Shown: positions 35,789 to 44,785, counted from the stretch's first letter. The stretch is DNA of 64,000 nucleotides from Avipropionibacterium sp050157065 (GCA_050157065.1 CP189573.1), one strand, 5' to 3'. Notes: generated by a model not told the origin, from the sequence alone. Program-made: numbers and translations.

Positions 35789-36055
35789 ATGGGCATCTTT
35801 GACAAGGCCAAGCGGCTTGCCGATGAGGCGAAGGACCGGGCCGGACAGTTGGCCGAGCAGCACGGCGACAAGATCGACCAAGCCATCGACAGGGGCGGTG
35901 ACTTCATCGACAAGCAGACCGGCGGCAAGTACGCCGACAAGATCGACCGCGCCGGCCAGTCCGCGAAGGACGCCGCCGACCGCCTCGCCGACCAGAACCG
36001 GAACGACGGCGGACACGAGGGTGGCGGCGACCGGACGCCCCCACCACACAACTGA
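35789..36055 (+). CDS. Rv0909-like antitoxin-family small protein
   Basis: The 88-residue protein is highly charged and helical (MGIFDKAKRLADEAKDRAG ... IDKQTGGKYADKIDRAGQSAKDAADRLADQ), the pattern of the antitoxin family to which M. tuberculosis Rv0909 belongs. The repeated KIDxA/KID segments at 28-34 and 50-55 are typical. No toxin gene of the Rv0910 SRPBCC type is adjacent, so a toxin-antitoxin role is doubtful. AAGGAGG lies seven bases before ATG; TACCGT at 35743 is a possible -10. The gene ends in a disordered Gly/Asp/Pro tail. Confidence 0.75.
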   Translation: MGIFDKAKRLADEAKDRAGQLAEQHGDKIDQAIDRGGDFIDKQTGGKYADKIDRAGQSAKDAADRLADQNRNDGGHEGGGDRTPPPHN

Positions 36056-36097
36056 GGTCCCTCGACAAGGTCGGGGAGCGTACTGGAAGGAATGACG

Positions 36098-36496
36098 ATG
36101 GGCTGGTTGAGCAGGCTGCTGGGACGTGAAGGCGCCGACGACGACAGTCCGGTGGCGCCGCGCATGCTCGACCAGGCCGCCCGGCGGGCTCAACTGGGCG
36201 AGCTCGAGGCGGCCCTCGAAGAACTGGTCGCCGCGATGGACTCGCCGCCGTCCCCGGTCGAGAACCCGGGCTGGGTGGGCCGGATCAAGGACTACAACCA
36301 CCACCTCGGCACCACGACGATGCTGCAGAAGCAGCCGGTGACCCGTGAGGCACTGGTCGAGCTGACCGCCGGTATGCGTCCGCTGTTCACCACCGGCCAA
36401 CCGGTCCCGGCGGGGCTGGAGCACCTGGTGCCGCTCTCGGACAGGGTGATCACCCTCACCCGCCAGCTCGAGGAGCCCCTTCCCAGCGAGGCGTGA
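36098..36496 (+). CDS. Small hypothetical protein
   Basis: The 132-residue protein has an amphipathic N-terminal helix (MGWLSRLLGREG), helical middle parts (LDQAARRAQLGELEAALEELVAAM) and no membrane segment or cysteine. I do not recognise the family. The start is ATG 36098, not 36092: the ribosome-binding GGAAGGA abuts the first ATG but lies six bases before the second. It follows the antitoxin-like gene in the same direction. A GC-rich hairpin 40 bases after the stop may end the transcript. Confidence 0.65.
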   Translation: MGWLSRLLGREGADDDSPVAPRMLDQAARRAQLGELEAALEELVAAMDSPPSPVENPGWVGRIKDYNHHLGTTTMLQKQPVTREALVELTAGMRPLFTTGQPVPAGLEHLVPLSDRVITLTRQLEEPLPSEA

Positions 36497-36537
36497 CGGC
36501 AACTCCTCGTGAGGCACTTCGCCCCTCTTGCAGCACC

Positions 36538-36562
36538 CTGCCCCCTGCTGCAGCGGGGGCAG
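36538..36562. terminator. GC-rich hairpin between convergent genes
   Basis: CTGCCCCC and GGGGGCAG form an eight-base stem around TGCTGCAGC. It lies between the small protein gene (+) and mutY (-) and could act for both, although it lacks a T tract. Confidence 0.45.
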
Positions 36563-36643
36563 CGTTGAGGTGTGGGGGCGAGGTCAGGCTTTGGCGGGCG
36601 GACCCTTCGGGGCCCTCGACAAGCTCCGGGGACGGTCTGCCGG

Positions 36644-37516
36644 TCAGCGGGGTAGTGCCACGCGATCGTCGTCTCGGACCGCGAGCCCGTCGGCGAGCAG
36701 CCCGGCCAGTGCCCGGGCGGCCTGTGCCGGGTCGGGCCACCCGGCGAGCAGCGTCGCGGTCGGTACGGCGTCGCTGGTCGCCCGCAGCTGCGCCAGCAGC
36801 ACGCCGCGGCACTGCCGATCCGTGCCTTCGTAGGCCTGCCCGCGGCGTGGTGGACCGTCGTTGGCCGGGCGCCCGGCGCTGTGCCAGCTGCACGACCGCG
36901 ACACCGGGCACCGTTCACAGCCCGGGGCCCGGGCCGTACACACCAGGGCGCCGAGCTCCATCGATGCGACCGCCCACTTCGCTGCCCTGGTTCGGGTCCG
37001 GGGGAGCCAGGCCGTCGCCCGGTCGACCTCGGCGCGGGTCATCGAGACCGGTGCCTGGGCTTGGCCGTCCTCCAGCCGGGTGAGCACCCGGCGGACGTTC
37101 GTGTCGAGCACGACGTGTCGCTGCCCGTACGCGAAGCTCGCGATCGCGGCCGCGGTGTAGGAGCCGACGCCGGGCAGGGCGAGCAGTGCGGCGTGGTCGT
37201 CGGGGACCTGGCCGCCGTGGTCGGCCACGATCACCCGGGCCGCTGCGTGCAGCCGCAACGCCCGCCGCGGATAGCCCAACCGACCCCATGCCCGTACGGC
37301 TTCGCCCGCGGCCTCGGCGGCCAGGCCGGTCGGGGTGGGCCAGCGCCGCAACCATGCCTGCCACGGCTCGACGACCCGGGCCACCGGGGTCTGCTGCAAC
37401 ATGAACTCGCTGACCATCACACCCCACGCGGTGGTGCCCGGTGCCCGCCACGGCAGGTCACGGCCGGCCCGGTCGTACCACCGCACCACCGCCTGGACGA
37501 CTGCCGACCGATCCAC
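36644..37516 (-). CDS. mutY: A/G-specific adenine glycosylase
   Basis: MutY removes adenine mispaired with 8-oxoguanine. The 290-residue protein shows the opening WYDRAGRDLPWR, the helix-hairpin-helix LPGVGSYTAAAIASFAYG, the catalytic Asp in VLDTNVRRVLTRL and the iron-sulfur cysteines CTARAPGCERCPVSRSC. After the cluster only about 75 residues remain, so the NUDIX-like C-terminal recognition domain is short, as in mycobacterial MutY. The GTG start lies six bases after TACGGT, with a weak TTCGTG 17 bases further, hence leaderless. In M. tuberculosis mutY lies in the same order near disA and radA. Confidence 0.92.
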   Translation of the reverse strand: MDRSAVVQAVVRWYDRAGRDLPWRAPGTTAWGVMVSEFMLQQTPVARVVEPWQAWLRRWPTPTGLAAEAAGEAVRAWGRLGYPRRALRLHAAARVIVADHGGQVPDDHAALLALPGVGSYTAAAIASFAYGQRHVVLDTNVRRVLTRLEDGQAQAPVSMTRAEVDRATAWLPRTRTRAAKWAVASMELGALVCTARAPGCERCPVSRSCSWHSAGRPANDGPPRRGQAYEGTDRQCRGVLLAQLRATSDAVPTATLLAGWPDPAQAARALAGLLADGLAVRDDDRVALPR

Positions 37517-37620
37517 CGGACCACCGTACCGGGACCACTTCTGCCCACGAACCGGCGCGGATCGCCATCCCGGCGGCGTTTCTCGGCGATCCCGGGTCAT
37601 CGGCTGCTTACCCTTCGAGC

Positions 37621-38391
37621 ATGAGTGGCGTGTTGGATCCCGTGGGGCCCGAGGAGCCGAGGACGTACTGGATCCGTCGCGGCATCGTGCTGGCTGCCGT
37701 GGTGGCCCTGGTCGTGGTGATCGTGGTCGCGGTCACGGCGCTGACCGGCGGGGCCGGTGGGCAGGCCGCCGCACCACCACCGACCGACAGCAACGCTCCG
37801 AGCCTGGAGCCCGAGAACAGCGAGCCGCCGACGCCGAGCGCGTCCCCGGAGACCCCGGCGCCGTCGTCGAGTGGCGCCACCCCCTCCGCGTCCAGCTCGG
37901 AAACGCCGTCGGCCACCACGTCGCCGTCGGGCTCGGCGACCAGCCCCGCGGCCACGCCGTCCGCGACGTCGAAGGCGCCCACCACGTCGGCACCCCCACC
38001 GCCGCCCAAGGCGTGCGATCCGTCGCAGCTGCGGGTCACCCTGACCGGGCCCAACCAGATCAAGACCGGCCAGCAGCTGTCGTTCGAGGTCGGCGTGATC
38101 AACGGCTCCAAGACCGCCTGCACGCTCGAGGTCAACGAGGGCAACTACGAGTTCCGGGTCTACTCCGGCACCGACCGGATCTGGAGCACCAAGGACTGTG
38201 CGGCCTGGAACCCGAAGATCAAGCAGGTGCTGGAGCCCGAGGCCGACGTCAGCTGGAAGGTCGACTGGGGTGTGAAGCGCAGCAAGGCGCCGTGCAGCAC
38301 CACCAAGGACGTGTTGCGGCCGGGGACGTACGCGGCGAACGCGCTGCTCACCGGCGCCGAGCCGGTGCAGCTGGTGATGCGGCTCCGCTGA
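37621..38391 (+). CDS. Membrane-anchored extracytoplasmic protein, unknown function
   Basis: The 256-residue protein has a short cytoplasmic head, one membrane helix (23-43), a 75-residue Pro/Ser/Thr/Ala linker and a beta-rich outer domain of about 130 residues with four cysteines (C136, C167, and two near 200 and 220) that could form two disulfides. The domain (VTLTGPNQIKTGQQLSFEVGVIN ... GTYAANALLTG) resembles immunoglobulin-like accessory domains. Its role is unknown. ATG 37621 follows TACCCT by six bases and lacks a ribosome-binding site, so it is probably leaderless. It is divergent from mutY. Confidence 0.75.
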   Translation: MSGVLDPVGPEEPRTYWIRRGIVLAAVVALVVVIVVAVTALTGGAGGQAAAPPPTDSNAPSLEPENSEPPTPSASPETPAPSSSGATPSASSSETPSATTSPSGSATSPAATPSATSKAPTTSAPPPPPKACDPSQLRVTLTGPNQIKTGQQLSFEVGVINGSKTACTLEVNEGNYEFRVYSGTDRIWSTKDCAAWNPKIKQVLEPEADVSWKVDWGVKRSKAPCSTTKDVLRPGTYAANALLTGAEPVQLVMRLR

Positions 38392-38406
38392 GCCTGGCGG
38401 AGCAGC

Positions 38407-39138
38407 TCAGCGTTTCCGCCGGGGCGCCACGTGCTTGAGCGCCTCGCGCCGACTCAACGGACTCAGCTCACGATCGTCGACGTACTCCAGCACCCAGTCG
38501 GGATCGGTCTTCGCGAACTCACGCAGCGCCCACCCGATCGCCTTGCGGATGAAGAACTCCGTGCCGTACGGGCTTTCCGGGAGGTTGGCGTCCAGGCAGT
38601 GCGCGAGCAGCACCGTGTCGGTCTCGGCCTTTGCCGGCAACTGCGACAGGATCGCCACCCGGCGTACCCACAGGTCGTCGTCGGTCGCCCAGCTGCGCAC
38701 GACCGGCGTGGCCGCCCGACGAGCGGCGCGCAACACCGGTGCCACGTGATGTGTGGCGATGTCGTCGACCAGGTCCCACCAGGCACCGGTCCGTGCCAGA
38801 TGGTGGAACAGCGGCAGGGTGCTGACGTCGAGAAACTCCCGGTAGCGCCGATGGCCGGCCAGGGCGAGCGCGGCATAGCGCTCCTCGCGGTAGGCCGCGT
38901 CGTCCCACAGCTCTCGGACGCACGCCTCCCAGGCGGCCCGGTCGGAGAGTTGGTGGGCCGGATCGCCGAGCAGGGGACGCAGGGTCGCCCGGAGTGCGGG
39001 GCTGGTCAGCCCCCGAAACGGCATCGCCGACTTCATGTAACGCTGCTGGCCGATCGCCCGCTCCGGATCGCCCACGCCAGCCAAGCTGTCCCGGACGGCG
39101 CCGATCAGGGCCCGGGCTGGGTCCGGTGCTGCCGACAC
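38407..39138 (-). CDS. AlkD-like DNA alkylation repair protein
   Basis: The 243-residue all-helical protein matches the HEAT-repeat DNA glycosylase family of AlkD, which removes bulky or cationic alkylated bases without flipping them. Typical parts are GQQRYMKSAMPFRGLTSPALR near the N-terminus, WWDLVDDIATHHVAPVL, the DLWVRRVAILSQL helix with the DNA-binding Trp-Val-Arg-Arg, and EFFIRKAIGWALREFAKTDP. The GTG start comes three bases after the disA stop on the same strand, so the gene ends a disA-alkD transcript. A tie to DNA-damage signalling by DisA is reasonable inference. Confidence 0.88.
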   Translation of the reverse strand: MSAAPDPARALIGAVRDSLAGVGDPERAIGQQRYMKSAMPFRGLTSPALRATLRPLLGDPAHQLSDRAAWEACVRELWDDAAYREERYAALALAGHRRYREFLDVSTLPLFHHLARTGAWWDLVDDIATHHVAPVLRAARRAATPVVRSWATDDDLWVRRVAILSQLPAKAETDTVLLAHCLDANLPESPYGTEFFIRKAIGWALREFAKTDPDWVLEYVDDRELSPLSRREALKHVAPRRKR

Positions 39139-39141
39139 GAG

Positions 39142-40197
39142 TCAGTCCAGCGACTCGGTCATCGCCGACTCGGCGAGTCGGGTCAGTCCTTCGCGGATGA
39201 TCTTGGCGCGACCCTCGCCGACCCCGTCGACCAACTGCAGGTCGGTGGCCGACGCCCCGAACAGTGCCTGCAGCGAACCGAAGTGCTCCAGCAGCCGGGG
39301 TGCCAGCGAGTGGGGCAGCCGGTTGATGCTGGCCAGCTGACGCAGCCCGCGGGGCGCGATCTTGCCCTCCAGGTGCTCCTGCGGGCCGAAGCCCAGTGCC
39401 CGGGCGACACACGCCACGTCGAGCAACTCGGTCGTGGTGAACCCGGTCAGCGACTGGAACCCGGCCGCCTCGACGCCGAGGGCGTAGTCCTGCTCGATCA
39501 GGGCGCCCAGTTCGTCGATGCCGGCGTTCAGCTCGTGCAACTGCAGGGTGAGCAGCCGACCGTCGGTGCCGAGCTCGACGGCGTACCCACTGAGCTCGTG
39601 CTCCAGCCGACGCACCATCTCGAGACGCTGCGCGACCAACGCGAGGTCGCGCAGCGTCACCTGGTCCTCCACCTCCAGCGCCGACAGCTTGGAGATCAGC
39701 TGCGACAGCCGGCTGCGGTAGCGCTCCAGGGTCTGCAGGGCCTGGTTGGCGCGCGACAGGATCTGTTCGGAGTCCTCCACGACGTGCCGCTCGCCGTCCA
39801 GGAACAACGTGATCAGCGACATCGACGCCGACACCGTGATCGTCGGCAGCCCGGTCTGCTTGGAGACCCGGTCGGCGGTACGGTGCCGGGTCCCGGTCTC
39901 GGGGGTGTCGATGTCGGCATCGGGTACGAGATGGGCGGCGGCCCGGCGGATGCGGCTGGCGTCGCCGTCGATGATCAGCGCCCCGTCCATCTTCGCCAAC
40001 TCGCGCAGCGACTGCGGCGTGAACGGCAGGTCGAGGGCGAACCCACCGGTGGTGATGTCGTCCACGGCCCGGCTGTGTCCGAGCACGACCAGGGCCCCGG
40101 TACGACCACGGAGCACCCGTTCCAGGCCGTCACGCAGCGGCGTGCCGGGCGCCATCATCGCCTGATGGTGTCGGAGTCGAGTGAGGTCAACGGGCAC
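39142..40197 (-). CDS. disA: DNA-integrity scanning diadenylate cyclase DisA
   Basis: DisA makes c-di-AMP from two ATP and stops when bound to branched DNA. The 351-residue protein has the DAC domain (about 20-140) with MDGALIIDGD and TGTRHRTADRV, both catalytic motifs, then a helical spine and a C-terminal helix-hairpin-helix region (LQLVDGVGEGRAKIIREGLTRLAES) like RuvA. GAAGGA lies five bases before GTG 40197. The frame stays open far upstream, but that part lacks family character. In actinomycetes disA is next to radA, as here. The 262-base gap to radA contains nothing I can assign. Confidence 0.95.
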   Translation of the reverse strand: MPVDLTRLRHHQAMMAPGTPLRDGLERVLRGRTGALVVLGHSRAVDDITTGGFALDLPFTPQSLRELAKMDGALIIDGDASRIRRAAAHLVPDADIDTPETGTRHRTADRVSKQTGLPTITVSASMSLITLFLDGERHVVEDSEQILSRANQALQTLERYRSRLSQLISKLSALEVEDQVTLRDLALVAQRLEMVRRLEHELSGYAVELGTDGRLLTLQLHELNAGIDELGALIEQDYALGVEAAGFQSLTGFTTTELLDVACVARALGFGPQEHLEGKIAPRGLRQLASINRLPHSLAPRLLEHFGSLQALFGASATDLQLVDGVGEGRAKIIREGLTRLAESAMTESLD

Positions 40198-40459
40198 AGG
40201 TGTCCTTCGGTGGAGCGACGTCACCGGGTGTGCCGGCACGGAACGGTTCGGGTGGCGCCCCGCCCGGGTGGGCGGTCTGGCGCCGGTCCGGGGGAGGGGT
40301 TGCCGGACCGACGCCATCCTAGGCGACGCGGAGCGTTCCGCGGCGCGCCTCGGGAAAGTCGGCGCGGGCGCCCTACCTGCAATACGCGACCGGGTCGGGA
40401 AGGGTTGCACCCCTCGTACAGGGAATTTCGATCGGCACGATTCCCGGCAGAGGCTGGCG

Positions 40460-41839
40460 TCAGCGGAGCGGGGTGACGTTGCCGGGGGCCGGCAGCCCGA
40501 TCCACTCCAGGGCGTCACCGATCGACGGGACCGGCCAGGTCCGCAGGCCGTCGACCTTGCCGAGGTCGGAGACGTGTGGCACGACCGCGACCGAGAAGCC
40601 GAGCCGCTTGGCCTCGGCGACCCTTCGCGCGACGCCGGGGATGCGACGGATGTCGCCGGCCAGCCCGACCTCACCGAGTGCCACCGCGTTCGTCCGGGTG
40701 GTGGCGCCGCGGTGGGCCGAGGCGACCGCCAACGCGATCGCGAGGTCGGCGGCCGGATCGGTGAGCCGCGCCCCGCCGACGGTCGACACGTACACGTCCC
40801 GTTCGTGCAACGGCATCCGGCCGTGCCGCTGCAGCACGGCCAGGATCATCGACAGCCGACTGCCGTCGATGCCGTTGGTGACCCGCTTGGCGCGGCCGTC
40901 GGGGCTGGGGCTGACCAGCGCCTGCACCTCGGCCAGCAGCGGGCGTTGCCCCTCCATCGTCACCGTCAGGCAGGTCCCCGGGACCGGGGTCGACCGTTCG
41001 GTGGTGAACAGCCCGGACGGGTCGGTGACCTCCACGATGCCGAGGTCGGACATCTCGAAGCAGCCGACCTCGTCGGACGGGCCGAACCGGTTCTTCACGC
41101 CGCGGACCATCCGGAAACCGGAGTGCTTGTCACCGTCGAAGGACAACACCACGTCGACCAGGTGCTCCAGCAACCGTGGCCCGGCGATCGCCCCGTCCTT
41201 GGTGACGTGGCCGACGATCATCACCGCCATCCCTCGCCGCTTCGCCACCCGGACCAGGGCGGCGGTCACCTCCCGGACCTGGGTGACCCCGCCGGGGGAG
41301 CCGTCCGCCTCGGCCGTACCGATGGTCTGCACCGAGTCGAGCACCATCAACGACGGGCCGACCTCCTCGATGTGGCCCAGCACCGTACCGAGGTCGGACT
41401 CCGCGGCCAGGTACAACTCGTCGGCGACCGCATCGGTCCGCCCGGCCCGCAGCCGTACCTGCGCGGCCGACTCCTCGCCGGTCACGTACAGCGTGCGCCG
41501 ACCCTGCTTCGCCCAGCGGGCCGCCACCTCCAGCAACAGGGTGGACTTGCCGACCCCGGGCTCGCCGGCCAACAGCACCACGACCCCGGGCACCAACCCG
41601 CCGCCGAGCACCCGGTCGAGCTCGCCCACCCCGGTCAACGCGCGACGTGCGTCCGTCGCCGAGACGTCACCGATCGGGACCGCCTTGGTGCTCGGTGCCG
41701 ACATCGCGACCTGCTTCAACTGGGGAGCACCGATCGAGTCGACGCTGCCCCAGGCCTGGCACTCGCCGCAGCGCCCGACCCACCGCACCGACGTCCAGCC
41801 GCACTCCGTGCACCGGTATGTCGACTTCGTCTTCGCCAC
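40460..41839 (-). CDS. radA: DNA repair protein RadA/Sms
   Basis: RadA is a RecA-like helicase/branch-migration factor in recombination and DNA repair. The 459-residue protein has the N-terminal C4 zinc finger (YRCTECGW ... CGEC), Walker A AGEPGVGKSTLLLEVA near 95, the RadA motif VKNRFGPSDEVG near 252 and a Lon-like C-terminal domain from about 280 (VSTVGGARLTDPAADLAIALA). The GTG start follows GGAGGAGG by seven bases. It lies upstream of disA on the same strand, and in other bacteria RadA restrains DisA activity. Confidence 0.95.
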   Translation of the reverse strand: MAKTKSTYRCTECGWTSVRWVGRCGECQAWGSVDSIGAPQLKQVAMSAPSTKAVPIGDVSATDARRALTGVGELDRVLGGGLVPGVVVLLAGEPGVGKSTLLLEVAARWAKQGRRTLYVTGEESAAQVRLRAGRTDAVADELYLAAESDLGTVLGHIEEVGPSLMVLDSVQTIGTAEADGSPGGVTQVREVTAALVRVAKRRGMAVMIVGHVTKDGAIAGPRLLEHLVDVVLSFDGDKHSGFRMVRGVKNRFGPSDEVGCFEMSDLGIVEVTDPSGLFTTERSTPVPGTCLTVTMEGQRPLLAEVQALVSPSPDGRAKRVTNGIDGSRLSMILAVLQRHGRMPLHERDVYVSTVGGARLTDPAADLAIALAVASAHRGATTRTNAVALGEVGLAGDIRRIPGVARRVAEAKRLGFSVAVVPHVSDLGKVDGLRTWPVPSIGDALEWIGLPAPGNVTPLR

Positions 41840-41950
41840 CGTTCGACCTCCTCCTGGCCCCACCAGCCACGCTGGCGTCGACCGACTCGCCCTTACAGTA
41901 GGGCCCGGCTCCGACAGAAGTCGGTCGTCCGGCCGGAAGGGGGCGGCACC

Positions 41951-43609
41951 GTGCCCGTACGTGGATTGCCGGGGCGTCGCGGCCTGCCGCGTCGCACCCT
42001 GTTGGCCGCCGGCCTGGGAGCGGCCGTGATCGGTGTGGGCTGTACGGCCGCGCCTCGGCCCGAGCCTCCGCCGCCGTCACCCGGCAGGCAGCGGATCGCC
42101 GTCGCCGACCACGGCGCGACCGGCGACGGCAGCACCGACGACACCGCCGCCGTCCAACGTGCCGTCGATGCCGCCGCCGTGGTCGACGGCGAAGTGTTCT
42201 TCGGACCGGGCACCTACGTGGTGACCACGGTCCACCTCGTCCCCGGGATCTGGTTGACCGGTGACCGGGCCACCATCCGCCGGCCGCCGACGCGGGGCAA
42301 GGACTGGTTGCGCACCTTCACCACCGAGGACCTCGACTGGGACTCCGAGACCGACTCCGCACCGCTGGTCGTCCGCAACCTGACCTTCGACGGCAACCGG
42401 CTGGAACAGGGTCCGTACCAGTCGTACGAGCTGGAGCACGCCCACCTGCTGCACTTCACCGCGACGCCGGGGTCGAAGGGGCGACTGGTCGCCCGGGTGA
42501 GCGACTGCCGGTTCGTGGACGGGGTCGGCGACGGCATCAACATCAGGTGCAACGTGGCGCTCACCGTCGAGCGGTGCGAGGCGGTCGACGTGTTCCGCGG
42601 CGGCTTCGTGATGGTCGGCGGCGGTTGCGAGGTGGACATCACCGACTTCACCACCCGGGGCGCCACCGACCGGACGGGCATCGACATCGAGATCATGATC
42701 GCCGGGTACGGGGGCAGCTTCGCCTCGCACGTACGGATGCGCCGGGTTCGGCTGCACGACGGCGACTTCGACATCGCGATCCGCGACGGCGGCACCTTCG
42801 ACGGCGACGACATCATGGTCAGTCGGCCCCCGATCACCGTCAGCGCCCCCGGCGGGACGGTCCGGATCAGGCGGTCGATCTTCCATGTCGGCCCGTGGGC
42901 GCCGAACGCCAACCGGATCGTCTACCCCGGCGACGTCGAGTTCCGGGAGTGCACCTTCGTCGCCGACCCCGACGGGGAGCCGCCGCCGGTCACGGTGACC
43001 ATGGTCCGGCTGATGACCACGAGCTGGCCGCGGTCGCGGCTGAGCCTGTCGCTGGTGGACTGCACGTTCACCACGGTGCCGGACCTGCCCGCCGACGTCA
43101 CCGTACGGGCCGTGCAGGTGGACCCCGACTCGCTGGCCCGGGGCAACGTGGTCCGGGTGGTGGGCGGCACCGTCGACGACCGGGTCGACGAAGGTGTCTG
43201 GGTGAGCGGTGGCGGCCGGGTCGAGATCACCGGGACCATGATCAACTCGACGACCGTGCTGCGGGCCGCCGGGCTGCGGGGAAGCGGTTTCGACGTCACA
43301 CTGGCCGAGCTCGAACTGGGACCGGGCACGGCGTTGCGGATCGACCTCGCCGATGCGAGGTCGTTGCTGCGGATCTCCGACGTCGTGGTGCACGAACCGG
43401 GCAACGCGATCCGCAGCGAACGCCCGGAATCCCTTGCCAGGCTACGAGTCCAGGGTGGTCGTACGGTGCTGGGCCGGCAGTCCCCGCAGGGGCGGTCGGT
43501 GCCCGGACTGGCGGGTGACGAGTTCCTGGTCGGGTCGGGGTCGGCCGTCCGGCGCTGGCTGTGCACCCGCAGTGATGCGGTCGCCGCCGACTGGCGGCGG
43601 GCCGACTGA
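41951..43609 (+). CDS. Exported right-handed beta-helix (pectate-lyase-like) protein
   Basis: The 552-residue protein begins with an export signal of Tat type (GLPRRTLLAAGLGAAVIGVGC), where C28 might be lipidated although the lipobox is poor. The mature part opens with VADHGATGDGSTDDTAAVQRAVDAA, the hallmark of the pectate-lyase-3/GH28-like superfamily, and continues as repeating short strands of a beta-helix (VERCEAVDVFRGGFVMVGGGCEVDI ... VRIRRSIFHVG). No catalytic Asp cluster is evident, so it may bind or modify surface glycans. GGAAGGGGG precedes the GTG. It converges with hisC six bases on. Confidence 0.8.
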   Translation: MPVRGLPGRRGLPRRTLLAAGLGAAVIGVGCTAAPRPEPPPPSPGRQRIAVADHGATGDGSTDDTAAVQRAVDAAAVVDGEVFFGPGTYVVTTVHLVPGIWLTGDRATIRRPPTRGKDWLRTFTTEDLDWDSETDSAPLVVRNLTFDGNRLEQGPYQSYELEHAHLLHFTATPGSKGRLVARVSDCRFVDGVGDGINIRCNVALTVERCEAVDVFRGGFVMVGGGCEVDITDFTTRGATDRTGIDIEIMIAGYGGSFASHVRMRRVRLHDGDFDIAIRDGGTFDGDDIMVSRPPITVSAPGGTVRIRRSIFHVGPWAPNANRIVYPGDVEFRECTFVADPDGEPPPVTVTMVRLMTTSWPRSRLSLSLVDCTFTTVPDLPADVTVRAVQVDPDSLARGNVVRVVGGTVDDRVDEGVWVSGGGRVEITGTMINSTTVLRAAGLRGSGFDVTLAELELGPGTALRIDLADARSLLRISDVVVHEPGNAIRSERPESLARLRVQGGRTVLGRQSPQGRSVPGLAGDEFLVGSGSAVRRWLCTRSDAVAADWRRAD

Positions 43610-43614
43610 ACCGG

Positions 43615-44694
43615 TCAGCGGTCCAGCTCGGCCGCGACCCGGAGCACCAGCTCGTTCGCCGCGGGCTCGCCGACGGTGATGCGTACCCCGTCGAACTCGT
43701 TGCCGGCCACGTACGGCCGGGTCATCAGCCCGTGACGATCGAAGGTGGCGGCCCAGTCGCGGGTGCGTTCGCCGGCCGGCAGCCACACGAAGTTGGCCTG
43801 GCTGTCGGGGACGTCGAAGCCCAGTTCGCGCAGCCCGGTCAGCAGCGTCGCCCGCTCGGCGACCAGGGTGCCGACCCGCTCCATCAGTTCGTCCTTCGCC
43901 GCGAGGCTCGCCAGCACGGCGGCCTGGGCGACCACCGACACCCCGAACGGCAGTGCGGCGGCCCGGACGGCGGTGGCGACCGTCGGATCGGCCAGGCAGA
44001 AGCCGACGCGGAAGCCGGCCAGTCCGTACGCCTTGGAGAAGGTCCGCAGCACCACCACGTTCGGCCGGCCCTCGAGGGCGGCCGGGCCACGGGCGGCCGC
44101 CGGATCGTCGACGAACTCGACGTAGGCCTCGTCCACCACGACGATCACCGTCGGCGGCACCTGGTCCAAGAAGTTGATCAAGGAGTCGTGGCTGATCGCC
44201 GGCCCGGTCGGATTGTTGGGGGTGCACAACAGCACCACCTTGGTCCGGTTGGTGACCGCGGCGGCCATCGCGGTCAGGTCATGGGTGGCGCCCGGTCCCA
44301 GCGGCACCGGCACCGGCGTCGCACCGGTCAGCTGCACCGCGATCGGGTACGCCTCGAAGCTGCGCCACGCATACACCACCTCGTCGCCGGGCAGGCAGGT
44401 CGCCTGCAGCAGGTGGTAGAGCACGCCGACCGAGCCGGCGCCGAAGGCGAGCCGGTCACCGGACACGCCCAACGACTCGGCGACCGCCTCGGTGATCGCC
44501 ACGTTCCCGGCATCGGGGTAACGGTTGAGCTGGGTGCTCGCCTGCGCGACCGCGTCGAGCACCGACGGCAACGGTGGGTACGGATTCTCGTTGCTGGACA
44601 GCTTGTACGAGACACCGTCCGGTCCGACCGGGGCAGGCTTGCCGGGGACGTACGCGGGCAGGGACCGCAGGTCCGGCCGGAGCGGCAGCACCAT
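43615..44694 (-). CDS. hisC: Histidinol-phosphate / aromatic aminotransferase
   Basis: The 359-residue class II PLP enzyme converts imidazole-acetol phosphate to histidinol phosphate, or acts on aromatic 2-oxo acids. It begins LRPDLRSLPAYVPGKPAP and has KLSSNENPYPP, LCTPNNPTGPAIS, DEAYVEF and the PLP lysine in LRTFSKAYGLAGFRVGF. The Arg for substrate carboxylate lies in GVRITVGEPAAN. No his genes are adjacent, and the start KPxxYVPG is also common in actinobacterial Pat enzymes, so pat is an alternative name. ATG 44694 follows AAGGAG by 11 bases; both lie in a 17-bp repeat array. Confidence 0.85.
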   Translation of the reverse strand: MVLPLRPDLRSLPAYVPGKPAPVGPDGVSYKLSSNENPYPPLPSVLDAVAQASTQLNRYPDAGNVAITEAVAESLGVSGDRLAFGAGSVGVLYHLLQATCLPGDEVVYAWRSFEAYPIAVQLTGATPVPVPLGPGATHDLTAMAAAVTNRTKVVLLCTPNNPTGPAISHDSLINFLDQVPPTVIVVVDEAYVEFVDDPAAARGPAALEGRPNVVVLRTFSKAYGLAGFRVGFCLADPTVATAVRAAALPFGVSVVAQAAVLASLAAKDELMERVGTLVAERATLLTGLRELGFDVPDSQANFVWLPAGERTRDWAATFDRHGLMTRPYVAGNEFDGVRITVGEPAANELVLRVAAELDR

Positions 44695-44785
44695 GATCAG
44701 TCACGCTCCTTGATCGGTCGTGGACCATGATCAGCTACGGGTCATGATCAGTTGTGGGCCAAGATCAGTTGTGGGCCAAGATCAG
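44694..44785 (-). repeat. Six-unit degenerate 17-bp array between glyoxalase-like gene and hisC
   Basis: On the minus strand units start at 44779, 44762, 44745, 44728, 44711 and 44694 and each reads close to TTGGCCCACAACTGATC. The first two are identical; the following units drift and carry ATG in place of TTG. Units 1 to 3 form minicistrons of four codons (LAHN, LAHN, MTRS) that end TGA, followed by two bases and the next start. The fifth unit has lost its start and provides AAGGAG, the ribosome-binding site of hisC. The hisC ATG takes the start position of the sixth unit. Confidence 0.85.

Noticed and set aside
35789..36496. Toxin-antitoxin pair formed by the Rv0909-like gene and the next gene
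   Set aside because: The second protein does not resemble the SRPBCC toxin Rv0910 or any known toxin.
40181..41950. A long plus-strand upstream extension of the beta-helix gene
   Set aside because: It runs antisense to radA. The signal peptide and ribosome-binding site at 41951 mark the true start.
44456..44728. 90-codon frame from ATG 44728 into hisC in another frame
   Set aside because: It results from a mutated stop in the fourth 17-bp unit; hisC has its own ribosome-binding site and frame.
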